Assembly (NCBI GenBank): GCA_002633005.1
Contig: NMRA01000097.1
Location: 84,978-148,977, forward strand
Source of the DNA: Phoronis australis
Taxonomy: Eukaryota > Phoronida > Phoronidae
Direction of reading: 5' to 3'
DNA: 64,000 nucleotides
Shown here piece after piece: positions 31,558 to 46,500 of this stretch (position 1 is its first letter; each line of letters starts with the position of its first letter). The notes below the pieces were generated by a model, which did not search any database, was not told where the DNA came from, and saw only the letters and a program-made list of their open reading frames with translations. The translations under genes were made by a program, and so were the position numbers.

Positions 31558-34500
31558 ATGAAGATGTCTGGACAGCACAAGTTATGTTTTCGTAAGCACA
31601 AAAATTCGTGCATTTACAACAGTACTGGAAGAGTGGAGGTAAAAAATGTTGTAGTCGGACTTGGAATTCCGCTTGGAATCAAGATCACTTGTGCATAAAC
31701 TTGGCAAGTTCACTCAATTAATCGCTTTGCGTTTATGTTATAACAACCTGCTAGAGCTCTAAATTAATTCATGTTGTTAATGAAATAATTGAAAGCTTAC
31801 GTAACTGTAACCTAATAAAAAATATCACGTGTCACTTGGAAAAACAGTACTCGTAACCGAAGATGTCTTAGTGAACGTAAATTATACATGAAATTGAGAA
31901 ATCCTTACAGCATTTTTGAGATCGTTTATGTAATGATGGTGGAAAGTTTCACTGAAATTTATGCAGTCTTATTTGAGAATTCGTATTCGTTCAAACAGTG
32001 TCGATCGACTGGAACTAATGGGTTTGAGTTTAATTAAAACAAGAAACTATCCTAATCAGCTGTGTTCATTTTGTTTGTATTACATAAACACATATGAACC
32101 AATCCCAAAGGTGATACCAATGGACCTCAGGAGAGCAATATTGTCCGAGGGCCATATTGGTCATATGGCCTGATATAACTGAAGCATCATTCTATGTAAT
32201 TTCTTTTATTACATGGCTACTGATTCTTCTTTTCTCTCTTTTCATCGTCTCTCACAGTATTAGGATTATCTTGTTGTTACCTGCGTTGATGTAGCGTCTG
32301 CTGTCTTCTCATGGTCAGTGGGTTTGTGGTTCTACACCGTCTGATTAGTCATTTCACAGATAGCAACATGTGACATCCACATTGCATCAATGAAAAATGA
32401 TATGCCTCACTTAGTTGTTCAATATTATATGTTATGTTAGAAGTATGGCATTTCAGCCAATCAACTGACAGAAGTATCAGAGGTCCTGTAATAAAATGTA
32501 TGCTCTGTTCACAAATTGGTTGGCTGCAGTATTGCTTTATTGCATAACATATTTTTTCAGACATTATATGAGCAGGATGGGGTGTTTATACATACAACCA
32601 TTTCAAGTGCTGATGATGATGATGATGATGCCCTTTTAAGTGGAACTGTCTACATGACCAGGAAGGTATAGTGAAATATTGGTCTTCTCTATTAAAGTTG
32701 CATCGTTTTGTCCTAAAATTCCCATCAATTACACGAGGTCCAGATTTTTTCATTGGCAATTGAAGTAATTCTACTAAAATTTAAATTTTTGATTGATGTT
32801 CAAATTATAAGTAAGAGGTAAAACTCACCTAAATTCTTGTAAGCCCATTGGCTGAATTGTAAATGATGTATGTACTATGGCCATCTCAACTTAACAGACA
32901 CCCGAATTTCACATTTCCTCATATTCAATTTATAGCATGTGGTAAATTATTGCAGTTTTGATACTAATGGTGGTCGACTCGAGTGCCTGTCCTATAAGTC
33001 AGTGATCCAAAATATAAAACCTTAAGCATGTCATGTTCATAATGGAAAACATGGTGTTACAGGAAAAAACATTCTAGTGTATTGGACGTAATCTTTTATA
33101 TGGTCATGGTTTACTTACAGGATTTTACGGTAGACTTTCGTAAGTCCATATCCAATTGGTGACAATTTGCATGTAAAGTTGAGAGCCTTTGATTTAAAGA
33201 TGTATTTGCAAGCTCCTAACTATGCTAATGTATAGCAGGAAGTAAACAACAATGCTATTTGAACGCCATTTACGCTAAACAAAGTGCAGTTGTATTCGTT
33301 GACAACTTGTACTTGTGAAAACAAAAAATTCTGCAAATAGGTGACCTTTGCACTAATGAACTAATGACGTACCATGGGTGCTCACTTAACCTGCATAGTG
33401 CAATTCCCCAACACCACGTCATGAAAAGATAGTGACACTGGTCAAAAACATGTACGAAGGAAGTAACTACCGTGTTCTTCATGACGGTGAAATGACAGAC
33501 CCATTTGAAATTAGAACAGGAGTGAAGCAAGGCTGTCTTCTGTCACCTTTTCTTTTCAACCTAGTAATAGACTAGACAATGAGAGAGGTGACAACAGGCA
33601 GAAGAAACGGAATACAGTGGACCCTATGGACACAGCTGTATGACCTGGACTACGCAGATAACATTGCACTACTCTCTCACACAGCAGGCCAAATGTGAAG
33701 GGAAACAGATGAACTGGACAAAACAGCAAGGAAGATTGACCTTGACCTTGTCATCAGCAGTGGAGAGACAAAAATTCTTAACTTAACCCCAGAGACAGAA
33801 ACACCAATTGAAATAAATGGATCAATCCTGGAGGATGTTGAACATTTTACATGCTTTGGCAGCAAGATAGATAAAAAAAGAGGGGACCGAAGCTGACATA
33901 CGAGCAAGAATTGCCAATGCCAGAACTGCATTTTACCATCTAATGAAAGTATGGAAAGCTAGGAAACTCTCGCTGAAAACAAAATTGAGATTGTTCAACT
34001 CAAACGTGAAATCAGTACTGTTATATGGATCAGAGACCTGGACAAACACAAAAACAAACTTCAAGATACTGCAAACTGTTGTCAATTCATGCCTGAGAAA
34101 AATTTTGAGGATACAGTGGCCAGAAAGGATAAGAAATGAAGAATTGTGGGAAAGAACAGGACAGACACCAGTGGAAGAGGAGACCGGCCGAAGGAAATGG
34201 CGCTGGATTGGACATACACTAAGAAGACCAACAAGTAGCACTTCCAGACTCGCATTAAAGTGGAACCCACAGGGTAAACGAAATAGAGGCAGACCACGAA
34301 TGACCTGGAGAAGATGCATCACCAATGACATAGAGAGGTTAGGATACTCATGGAGACAGCTAGAAGGAATCGCCCAGGACAGAACAAAATGGAAATCTCT
34401 GATTCGTGGCCTATACCCTGGTAGGGGTGACGGGCATTGATGATGACGTCATGATACGTACTGGACACGATTGAGTGATTTACTGAAGATCATTTTCGAC

Positions 34501-37500
34501 AAATAACTCATTCGTAGAAACATTGGGCATTTTTCAACCTAGTACTCAGTATTCACATCGTGGCTATATGTTGTGTTTCTAACTAATTTGTCCAACCAAT
34601 TACATGGATAAGGAAGTGGCGTGCAAGTTCCACTGGTCATAAAATGATTTGTTATTTTTTTCTCCTCAACTGTCACTTTCTCTTTTCCTGCCTCAGCCCG
34701 AGGGTGTGTTTGTTGAATGGAAACAGGCCGACAAAAAGCAGTATGACTTGGAAAAGGAAGACGTAGGAAAAGAAGAGTGGGCAATGGTCAACTCGGTTTC
34801 ATTTAAAAGCAGACCCACGGAAGGGGATTCACTTGGTAAGGAAAGATTTTAAGAAGACGCATGTACAATCTTCTACCTTAGTGAACCACATTGGTGTTCT
34901 CACCAGCAACCTTCTTTTTCTCCCGTACTAAATTTGTTATCAATTCTTCTTGTAAACACAATTCCGTTATCACAATCCACTAGTATTTTCTAATGAACAA
35001 CACTGCCTTTTCACAAACAACAAACAATTCTTTATGTAAATCTTGAACGGGCATGGAAATGTAGATTGCAAACATTTTTAAGTCTGGTCAACATGCCACC
35101 TGTTGGTCACATTTCATGACCTAACGAATATAAGTCTGAAATGTTTTCTGCCCCATCCGGGTTTTGAACCCGGAACCGTCTACCAACAGTACAGCCTGTC
35201 TAGTCCACTGAGCCATTGGGACACTCTGATGCCCTTTACTAAGTCTGGATTTCTGTATTCGACCAGTGTCCCGTCCCAATGTCCTCGTTTAAGAGGATTT
35301 CCTCTTTTTCGGTTTCGATTTCGTCTTACTTTGATTTCAAGTTTCCTCTTTTCTCGTTTCTGTTTTATCATTGTTTTGATTTAATTCATGTAAAAACGTT
35401 TAAATCAGTTAAATTTTACAACACAAAAATGTTTCTATCACACAAGCTTATTTAATTGTGGAACAATGTGTCACCTGGAAAATTTCCTCTTTTTGTTAAT
35501 TGGTCATTCCTAGCCCTGGTCCCAGCTACGATTCTTGGTTGGGGCAGAAATCTTTTCAGACTTATATTTATTAGGTTACATGATGTGGCCAACAGGTGGT
35601 GTGCTGACCTGACTTAAAAATGTTTGCAAAAAACAATTTCTTGTTGGAAAAAATGCTACACATGTCAAAAGAAGGATGGTCATAAAAAGTGTGTTCTTTT
35701 TTAGCCTATACCACGAGTTATATTAAATGATCATCAACGAAAGCTAGATCAAAGGAAGAATATATTTGACTGAGATGTGAAAATGTACTGAAATTGTTAT
35801 TAAAAAATTGGCAAATTTATCTTACTAAACCATCCCTATTCCCCATAATCATTGTGGCTTTAAGTTGTGTAGGAAATTGTTGGTCGGAGTTGTATGAAAC
35901 TTTCATGCATTGTTCTTCAAAACTCTATTTTTGAAATTTTCACTTTTGCACCAGACGCTATAAAAATAGCACTAATGTAATTTTTGTGAAAAAAACATTA
36001 AAGTTGCATAAAACAAAATCCAACGATAATTCGGAAAACTAACAGTATTCTGAGATGTTGTCCTGAACATTAATGTCATATAAAATTTGCTCATGTTATT
36101 GATCCTGTTGTTTTGATATGAATTTACTTGTTTTTGACTAAATTTTACTAAAAAGCATGGTCATATGAACCAATTAATGGCATAGTGGTCTAAAGTCAAA
36201 AATTGTATTTTATGAAATTTCTATTTACAGAACAGATACACTTTTGCTGTGTTACATTCTATACTGTATTTAGCTAAATGTGCAGAGTTGTCGGTAATTT
36301 CGTACATAACCTGTTTTAGAAGGCGTTTTATATTTTAACCTCCAGATGCTGTCAAAATCAACACGCCCAAGAGACACAAATACATCGTCAACTTTGACAT
36401 CAATGATCTGAAGAGCTTCAAACGCTCGGCGCCAGGTTACGGCTGGAGTTACCTTGTATTTATCCTGAAAGACGGCACTACGTACCCAGCGCTGCACTTC
36501 CACCATGGTGGCAGCAAGGCGCTGGTACGACAGCTGGGAAAATTCACTCGCATTCAACAGTGAGTGAGCTCTCTTCCTATGTTTCTCTGAGATAAAACTC
36601 AGTGCGATGCCAGAGTTCAACTTGTGAACATCATTTTTGACAGAGATACAATTTATCGTGGCGGACGCAATGTTAACAGCGCATGTGCCTTGTTGGGTGC
36701 ATGAACTTGTTGGAGCTCTTTGATCTCATACCCTTTTTACAACCAGCATCTTTAAAGCTTTTATCCTCCGTCTACCACACATGGATAAATAACAGCCTCC
36801 ATAAATCTGTTTGTAGTGTTAGGCGCTATACAAGGCTGTAATGGGTTAGAAAGTTATTGGTTATGTTCAGTTCTGGTTCGAGCCATAGCAATCGCATCAA
36901 ACTTGTTCACTTTTGGTTATTGCTGCAAAAATATTAAGTAAATCTTTTGTTTGGAAACTTTTGATTGAGATCATTGAAAAGTATCAAGTGCACCTTTTTG
37001 TTATTGAAAATTTGTTTATGAATGATTGAATCAATAAGTTGTCATTTTTTTGATCACAAAAAAGAAAGAGTGATGTAATATTTGCTCTTAGTCATAACCT
37101 AAAATTCATTATCGACCTAGTATAGGTAATTTTCTACTTATTCAACACACTTACCTCGCTCACCCAAAATTATTTGTGAAAATAATATTTTACCCCTCAA
37201 TTATTTTGCTCGAGGCTATTTTGTGGCAAATTCTTACGCACAGTTTTTCAACACAAAGCCCAGTAGTAATGCACACCTCTTTAACTGTGTTAGTATGGTC
37301 CAAACATTGTACGCTTACCACTTCATCCATCCATTTGAATATGGTATATCTCACGATATTGTTAAATATGAGGTGAAAGGGGCAACCTGGATGAGCGTGG
37401 TGTCACTCAGTCATATGCTCATAAAGAGTGTTTCACAAAAGATGGGGTAAAGTGCTCTTATGTTGTGACGGGATAAAGTAACTATGTTAATTGTTTCACG

Positions 37501-40500
37501 TTGGCAACCTGTAGGCAGCATTTTGTTGAAGTCTCCCGTGGACAGTTTTCTATGTTTGGTTACTCACTTAATTTCGCACACCTGTCGACTACAAAGTCTG
37601 TATACTCAGTTCATTTTGCACACCTTGACTGTCTGGAAACATTATGTAATTTATTTGGCAGTTAGTGGAAAATTGCTGTAATGATATTTGTGCTCGTCGC
37701 CCCGGAGCCATCGGGTCCACAGCAGACCTCTGACCACGTAATTTCGGGTCCCCGTTCCAGTCATAGTACCATTTTCTTTGAAATCGTTTTGCGTTTCTTT
37801 TAGTTCCCACATAATACTTGAAATTCGCTCATTTCCTTTTGTGTGTGGACCGTGGACGGATTGTGTTCTAGAATGCACTTGCATTGTTACCTTTAGTTTC
37901 TTTCCAGTAGTGAAAATGTGACTGTGGAAGACATTGTTTCTTAGTTATTTTTCAGAAATTATGGTTATGTGGACCATGAGACCAAATTTCTTGTTTAAGT
38001 CTTAAAGTCGCTTTTCATGAAACAGACCCTTGGGATCCACATAACTATTTCGGAAAGAAATTAAATCTCACATGAGCAAAAGTACAAAGTCTCTGAGCAT
38101 GTATGCATAACTGCTGTTTACTGTGATATATTCTACAAACTATTTCTTGACTGATGTTTTCATAATTATTTGGTTATTAACTTTTTTCAGCAATTATGAA
38201 TACCAAGGTTCTGTCTCGAGTCACTTTTCTTGAAACAGACCCCTGGTGCCACCCAGGGACCTCTTTCTTCTGGACAAATTTAGATAGCTTGTAGTTTATT
38301 GCGTACTAGTACTCATTAGTAAGGTATAGTTTCTATTGAGGTCCTTTTTCTAATTAAAAAGAAGTTTCAACAACCCATCCCCCCAGTGTAAGGTGGTGAC
38401 AAATCTTGGAATTGAAGGTGTGCTTTATTTGCAGATCTGCCAATGATCATCGACTGTTTATTGTGAAAGACCACGACCCTGGTGCCTTGTCGAAATCATT
38501 TGATGAACTGAATCTCTTTGGAGAATCATCTCAAGACTTAGTCTCTGTAATTTATACGTTTTTGATTATTGTAACGTTTTATTGTTAATATTTGTTATTT
38601 TTTATTAGAAAGTTTTCATTTCAAACTTCTAGTATGTATCTTAATGCTTAGTTGTTTTGCTATCGTGTTTCAGGCCAGAAACCAAGAAATTTTTGTTTGT
38701 TTTATTCATTTATGGTAAAATCTTGCCAATTTTGGACAAAATAATTGTCAAAATTGCAGTTTTCTCATTTTTCAAGTGGAGCTTCCCTGGAAGCATGGCT
38801 GAGAATGTCCACAACTTTTTTTAAAATATTGTTTGTTGGTAGCTATGGTAGAGAACTGGGATATGGCAAAGTGTCATTCTGGTACTGTGTATCATTTATG
38901 AAATAACAAGAAAATATAGTTTCACCTGAGCACCATATTGTGTCCTAAATTGCAGAGATGTTACCTAATTTTTAGATCTGATGATAACGTTAGTTAAGCA
39001 AAGCATCTTTCTGACTTTGGCCAAGTATTCACAGTTGTTTCCTAAGGTTTGGCTAACAAGCCAAATCAGGTTTTCTATTTTCTCTGCATGGGTGGTTTCA
39101 TGTTTTCTTGTGCAATTTTGCAGAAATTTTTTGACAACCCATATGCGTCGACGTTGACTGGATTTTCCAAGGTGACTAACTTTCTAAAAGATGCGCTGTT
39201 AATCAGTGAAGCACCTAAAGAACGACCCCGCGACCTTGTGGCGCCTGTATTTGACACAGAAGTGCAAGGCATTAATCAACAGAGTGAAGCTGGATTTGAA
39301 GTCATAACTAAGGTATTCAATGGAAGAAACTGGTAAAGCTATAAGCTAGATAAATGTACTGTGTACTTAATGTGTGGGTCCATGCTTGGGGACTTTGGTT
39401 CAAAACTAATCAAATTCCATATGTAATTAAACAGAGTTTACGTTGTGATTAAATATCCAAATTTCTTAACAAATTATTGTAAAATTCAAGAAATGCATGG
39501 TTTTAAGTGTAATTTTTGATGATTACACTTTAAAGCACATAACTGGATCGAGAAATTTGACAAACAAATTCAATCTTCTATTTTTGTCTTGCTTGACACA
39601 TGCAGCTTATGATTTCAACAGACTATTTTTGTTTCTTGGTTTATAATGTTCAGATTAATATACACAGTGTTGATTAAAACAGTTCTGTTTAGCCCATTGC
39701 AAAGCCTTTAGGACAGCCATTCAGACTAATATTGCTGTCATCGATTATCTGGTGGGCAGCTAACAGACATCATTTCTAAAAGCAGCTTTGATGTCGAGTT
39801 GGCAGTCATGTGATCAACTGAAAGTTGAGTGTACCTCAAAGGCAGTGGTCACTTCTTGAGATACCACAGTGCCCTCTGTGGTTCTGCTGTGCTTACCCAC
39901 ATTGCTGCTCAACAGTAGGGCACTCATCCCACTGCTGCCAAGATGATCACCATTTTGTAGTGAAATTGTTTTGACATTCGTCATTCTATCGTTTTACTGT
40001 TCCACAATGAATTGCAATGTTGACATAAAAATTGGGAAGCTGGGTGGGACACAACTAATCATTCTTTCCTGTGCTTTTTCAGCTTAGAAACCTCGAGGCC
40101 CCTCATTACGCTCTCCCGTATTTAAAGTTCACAAACATTTCTTAAGGGTATTAAGATCATTCAGATAAGGATCCTATTGGTCAGTCAAACGCACTCATTG
40201 TGTTGCCAACAGTCGGTCTTTAACACTGATATTCATTTTTGTTGCTTAATCCTAAACACAAGAAACTGATCATAAAACTCCAGGTGCTATGGAATGCAGC
40301 TGTTGAAATTGCAGCCAATGAAATACATTCAACTTGATATTTGGAAAATGGGTATGTAGGTTGACCTAATGTGACCTTTTAAAAACAGTCACACAATCGG
40401 TGTTTTACCTCCAGGACAGTTGAATCCAGAACCTTCATCTTGTTCTTATCGTGTTGTTTGACACTGCTTCATGTGTTCTTCAGGTTGAGCTTCCTGCTAG

Positions 40501-43500
40501 GGGTGAGGTAAAGCGTGGGTCACCCCTGACCCTGCAGCAGTGGAATGAATTCAAGGATGATGAGGGGAGGATAACAAATGTTGACGAGATAAAACAGATC
40601 ATCTTCAGAGGGGTGAGTTCTTGGGATACTTTTGTTTATTTATTTTTACTAATTGTACTGTTACTGGTATAAGCCCATGTGCTTGTGAGAAGCTCCAAAA
40701 ATGTTGGGTGAGATTATTGCCAGTTGGGCTTATGTTGAACATTCATGTAGGAGGCCATGGACAGCTTGTATCACATGTTTACAAGTAAACACCTGGAGGG
40801 GAATCACGCGCTCACTGACCTGCCTAACACAGCTTGCAACGTATGAGTGCTGTCAGAAGCTGTTTTTTTCTAGGCTGTTTTACGCTAACCTGCTTGGTGA
40901 CCAGCTGCGAGTTAGACATAATTAAGGTCGATTTGACGCGCATTGAGAAGTCAGAGGCGTGTTTATGTATACCTGAGTTGTGGACTTGCACACGAAAAAA
41001 ATGGATGCTGGTTTATATTCTAGTTGTTTGACTTATTTGTGAGAATATCCCAAAAGTGGTGTTTGGTTTATATGTGGGGGTGGGTTATTTATACCAGAGT
41101 GGAAACTGTAAACTGGGAGTGACCTCTGTTGGTTACTTATGAAATGTTAATATTTGATTTGTAATACGTTTTGTTTGGTGAGACTCTGAAAATAAAGAAG
41201 GGTCATCTCTGATGTGTGTACACAAAGTGATTTGAATGTTATACAATCAATTGTAGGGCTTAGCTGACAACATCTTGCGTGCAGAAGTGTGGAAGTTTCT
41301 TCTAGGTTATTACAAATGGGACTCCACCACAAAAGAGCGAGAAAAGGACCGAAAACAGAGGGTGTAAGTGTGTTATTGTTTCGACTGTTTGGGGTTCTTA
41401 AATTACCGCGGTTGTTTGGATAACCTTGCAAATTTTTTAATAATTAGTATTGATTATGTTCGTCTTATTAATGCTTTCACCCGGATTTTTTGTCAGTGTC
41501 CAAAGCATTCACTGAACATTTTGTTTTTGTGTTTGCAAGTATATACTTTGTTTGGATTTTCTTTGTATTTTCTGCTTTTATGTCTCAGTATTTTGTGTTG
41601 TTTGAGTGGAAGCTTAGCAACTTGATGTTTAAAATTAGTATGTTCCTGTGCCTGGACTTTGACATATTGAATGCATTGTTCAGAGGCAGTGCAATATATG
41701 TAGTTCGATAAACCTGTTAGGTAACCAAGACTTTTAATGAAGGGTCATTCTTTTTCTGCAGGGATGACTATTTTCGAATGAAACTGCAGTGGAAATCAGT
41801 AACACCTGATCAGGAGAGGAGATTCTTTGTGATGAAAGACCGAAAGGCATTGATAGGTGTGTGAATTATTTCATGCCAGTTCAAGGTTAATTGAATTGAT
41901 GAGTGCCTGCATGTTACTGAAGGTGTAGGACCCTAGAAAAATGGCCAAATCTGGCTAACTTTGGAACATTAAAAATCAGAAATGACTGATCATATTCATT
42001 GGAAACTTTCAGTTACTATGCTTTATGCGCTGTTCTCAAAAACGCTGTCAGGCATTGTTTTAAAGTGTTCCATTTTTTGCGTGAGATGCTGTCAAAAATA
42101 GGACTTCATGATTTTCATGCAAAATCTTAAAGTTGCATAAAAAGTTAAAATAAAGCAATGTTTTAGAAAACTGCAGTGTTTTTTGATATCTTATACTGAA
42201 CATTTGTATCATATTAAATATAATGATGTTATTGATATGGCTGTTTTGCTATCAGTGTACTTTGCTAAATTTTACTAAAACGACATGGTCACGTGACCCA
42301 ATTAATAACAGATTGGTTAAAAGTCATGAATCAAATTGTACGGGATGCCTGCTTTCAGAAAATATATACTTTTACTGGCAGTGTTAAAATCCACAGTTTT
42401 CTAGACATTTTGTTAATTGTGCAGACTTGTGCTATTAATAGAACATTTCCTTCTCGCCACCTTCAAAAGCTGGTTGTTCACTCATACATAAAGTGTGATT
42501 CTTAGTGTTGTGATTAGCATAATGGTAATATTTTGTCAAAATTCCAAGCAACTGCCTTCATTTCCACTTGCATTACAACCCCTTCTTTAGTATAGGGTGT
42601 CCACCTAACAGACATATTGTTAACTTTTCTGTCCACCTAATACTAGCAGACAGGATGTTGACTTGTCTGTCCACCTAACACCAGCAGACAGGATGTTGAC
42701 TTTTCTGTTCACGTAATGCTGGGATCCTTTTTCAGATAAGGATGTGATGAGGACAGACCGCATTGAGGCGTACTACCAGGGAGCATCCAACCCACATCTA
42801 CAGGTGCTCAATGATATCCTGATGACATATTGCATGTACAACTTTGACTTAGGTAATTACTGGACAATGTTTTTTGTATTTAGAATGATTGTTAGTGTTA
42901 AGATATATGAGCATTGGGTACATCTTAATTTGCACAATGGTTTTGTTGACTTACTATTAGTAAGATAATGAAAATTGAACTACTCCAGCCTGTAGAAATT
43001 AAAAGGTTTCTGTGACTGTTGCAGTTTTAAAGACTGTTGTAGAAGTATCATGAAAGGCAAGCTGAACGTGTTGGTGATTTTTCAAAACATTGACGAGCAA
43101 AGTTGGAAAAATAGTTGTGAAAATATAATCTAAGATATATTTAACCACAATAGTGTGCCTGGTGCTGTGTGATAAGCAGTGACAATATGGGTTTGCTTAA
43201 CAAATTGGTAAGATATGTGCCTGTGTACACAGATTCATTTTGAAGACCAGAATTTGACCTTCTCTGGAACCTCTGATTTTGTATTAAAACACCCTTGGAC
43301 ATTTTCTCAACCTTCAAATGATGTCACAATGAATATAACGCCAAGCCCTGTATTGAGTAAATTTGATATTGGCATGCTGGGTTAGTCTCACAGTTAATAG
43401 TTAAAGGGGACTGAGCTTCATTTAAAATTCTGTTTCCTTTTCTCAGGCTATGTACAAGGCATGAGTGATCTGTTGTCCCCCATTTTGGTCCTCATGGACA

Positions 43501-46500
43501 ATGAGGTGGATGCCTTTTGGTGCTTCTCTGGGTTTATGGACATGGTGGTAAGGCTTCCAGGAGATTTTGTATTTTAGTTGTGATGTAGCCTGTATAATAT
43601 GGACATGCTAGTAAGACTACCTGAAGATGGTGTGTTGTTGTTGTAATATAGACAGTTGTGAACATGGTGGTAAAGCTGCTGTGAGATACTACATTGTAGT
43701 TGTGATATTGGTAGTTTACTATGGACATGATGGTAAGGCTTCCAGGAGATATTGTATTGTATTTGTGATATAGACAGCATGTTATGTACACGATTGATCA
43801 AATCTCTGTCTTAAGTCTTCAATCACTGTATGTAACAGACCTGTTATCATGCCCATCTATTTATTCATCTAGATTTATTGAAATATAGTCACTCTGCAAT
43901 GTTACTCCTTTCAGTGCATCAGTTGTAGCATTTATTTATTTTTAATTGTTTTGTCATTTCCAGGTAGCGTTTGATCTGTAAGTTTAAACAAATTTTCTCT
44001 TGAATTTCAGGAGGTCAACTTTGAGCTGAGTCAACAGGGGATGAAAACACAACTGTCTCAAATACACACTCTCCTGAGATTTGTGGACCCTCAGCTGTAC
44101 AACTATCTAGGTGATTAATAATTAAAGAGGAGTTTTGATAAGACGTGACTTGATTAGTTATGCTTTATCAACCGTAAGCTAATTAAAGCGACTTTAAATC
44201 TGCATTCCATCAAAAGAACTAACTTTTGATTAAGACCACTTATCGCAGTAAAATTGATCTCTGCGTTCCTTGCTCAGGTGAGAAATGATTATTGTTGAAC
44301 TGACTATTCATTACCGCTTAAGATGATGCTTGGCAAATAAAATGACACACCGTGACAAGTCACCTTGTAGAGCTCGTTCCCATGTAATAATGTACTATCA
44401 GTTCTTTCCAAGTCCAAAAATCACATGTTTTGGCTAGGGAACAATGGAGACCACTTTCATAAGAGTAAATTTTCTTCATCAAAGAGTTTTTTTGGTTGAA
44501 GGTGAGCTTATTGTCGCTTTAACAAAATTATTGCAATGTTTGGAAGACATTGCTAATGAATAAACGATGTTTGTAAATTGTGAAGTTGCATTTTTAACAA
44601 TTCACATTTAAAGAATTAAATAACTAATCACAAGGCATGTTGTGCTGATTGTGTACTATAAACAGGCATCTGAGCATATTCTCAGAATGGCATTTTGCTG
44701 CCAGTTTTGTCAAGCTGAAACTTCCATCCATCTTAAAAACTTCCTCCTTGATAATGTCTTAAAGCCACTATTTATCTTGTTACCGTGCTAACAACCTCAA
44801 TCTTCCTCACTGTTGTTGTACTTGTTGTTCCTAAGCAACGTCATGTTCTTGTCCTATGTTTGAATTGTAATTGGTTGCAATAAATCACCTGATGATCAAA
44901 CTCTCTTGGCACCCCGTCATGGCCAGCAGCACAATGGGCATGGTCTGAAGCAAATAATGGCCTGTCAGGCCTTCCAAAGCCTAGATACTATTTGTAATTT
45001 GAGTAACTAAAAATGAGATCGATTTTATAACAGTACGTGACCTGCACAGTAAGTCGGTGTCTGATAAAAAACGGTTTATTACACCTTTAACTATGTTCAC
45101 AATTGTCTATTACAGAGAGCCACGACTCAAGCAACATGTTTTTCTGTTTCCGATGGTTGCTCATTATATTCAAGAGAGAGTTCAACTTTCCAGACATAAT
45201 GAGATTGTGGGAGGTATGTATTATTTGTAGAGCTGAGAAAATGACTTTCAGTAAAGCCCCATTGTGCGCAATTTCGATGATGGAATTTCAATTCGTGGTG
45301 AACTATCATATCACAGAATCTATCCCATACAGGCTTTTGAACAGCTGCGTAAAATTTCGGGTACTAACTTGGTTAAAGATTCTGTAAACGTTTTTGGTCA
45401 AAAATGGGGGAGAACATCGTTTCAGCGCATTTGTGTAGAGTGACATTAGTTACCATTGGGTGGAAACTTTAATTTTTGATTTGTTAAGGCGACTTACCTC
45501 TTTAGTTTCTACAATGAGATACCCAGTCGTAAAGTAGTTCAATTTCAATTAATTTTGACCATAGTGATTGTGCTGCATGGGGCATCAATGAATGATGTTT
45601 TCCAGTTCTTATGCATACGCCTTTTGGTGTGACTGTCCTATTCCAACGCTTACTGCTCATAGACGTATACAGCAATCTGTAAAAGCTATCAAGCTAACAA
45701 AAATGAAACCTGAAAAGTAGGACCGCTTAGAAATTTAAGGGACGTGCCCTCCTGCTAATTGTCAAGGTTACTCAACATCCCAAAATATGGGAAAATTATA
45801 CGGAATACAAACGAACGGAGAGATTTTATCTGACTCGTCCGATGAGCCAAGACCACAAATCAGAATTATGGTAATTTTTCAATTATTTAATGCACACTAT
45901 GGTCGACACGTGAAATTTTTCGTTAAATTTCTCCACCGAAATTAAGATTAAGGGTATTTTATTCAATTACATGGCATGGATTATAATGTGTAGATGTCAT
46001 GAAACAACATTTGCTGAAACTTTCATTATTTGCAAGACTGCAATCATCATACCCTTGAGGACTTTGAGGAAGTAGAAAAAAGTGTCAAAAGTTTTTTTGG
46101 TTTTGACCGAGTTGTCTTACTCTTGCATCGTATTTATGACAGGTGGTCGTATTATTCCTTTTGAGTTTGGAAGCTAATTACTGTTATGGCAAAGAAACTT
46201 TTTTGATAATTTTATCTCGTTATTCCTTATTTGCTGTTTTATTTAACCTTAAGTTGTAATGACAGGCAACATCCATATTAAGGTTATTTGAAGAAAAACC
46301 TTACCTCATGTTTCGAATTTTGTGACACTTCCGTTTGTTATGAAAAGTTGTGTGGATATTGAATAGGAACAAACTGAAAGTAATGATAATGCCAGCACTA
46401 TCAACCCGCATTGCATTGTGTATATTTTTTTATTGACATAGACACTTTGTTATTCTGTATTTTCAGGTCTTTTGGACTGGTCTCCCATGTAAAAATTTCC

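Noticed and set aside
35155-35225. Functional tRNA gene
   Set aside because: Box A and a perfect T-arm are present, but the acceptor and anticodon stems do not close properly and a SINE body follows.
36270-36620. 116-residue minus-strand frame
   Set aside because: It is antisense to the TBC1D15 exon 36346-36559, whose plus-strand translation clearly matches the family.
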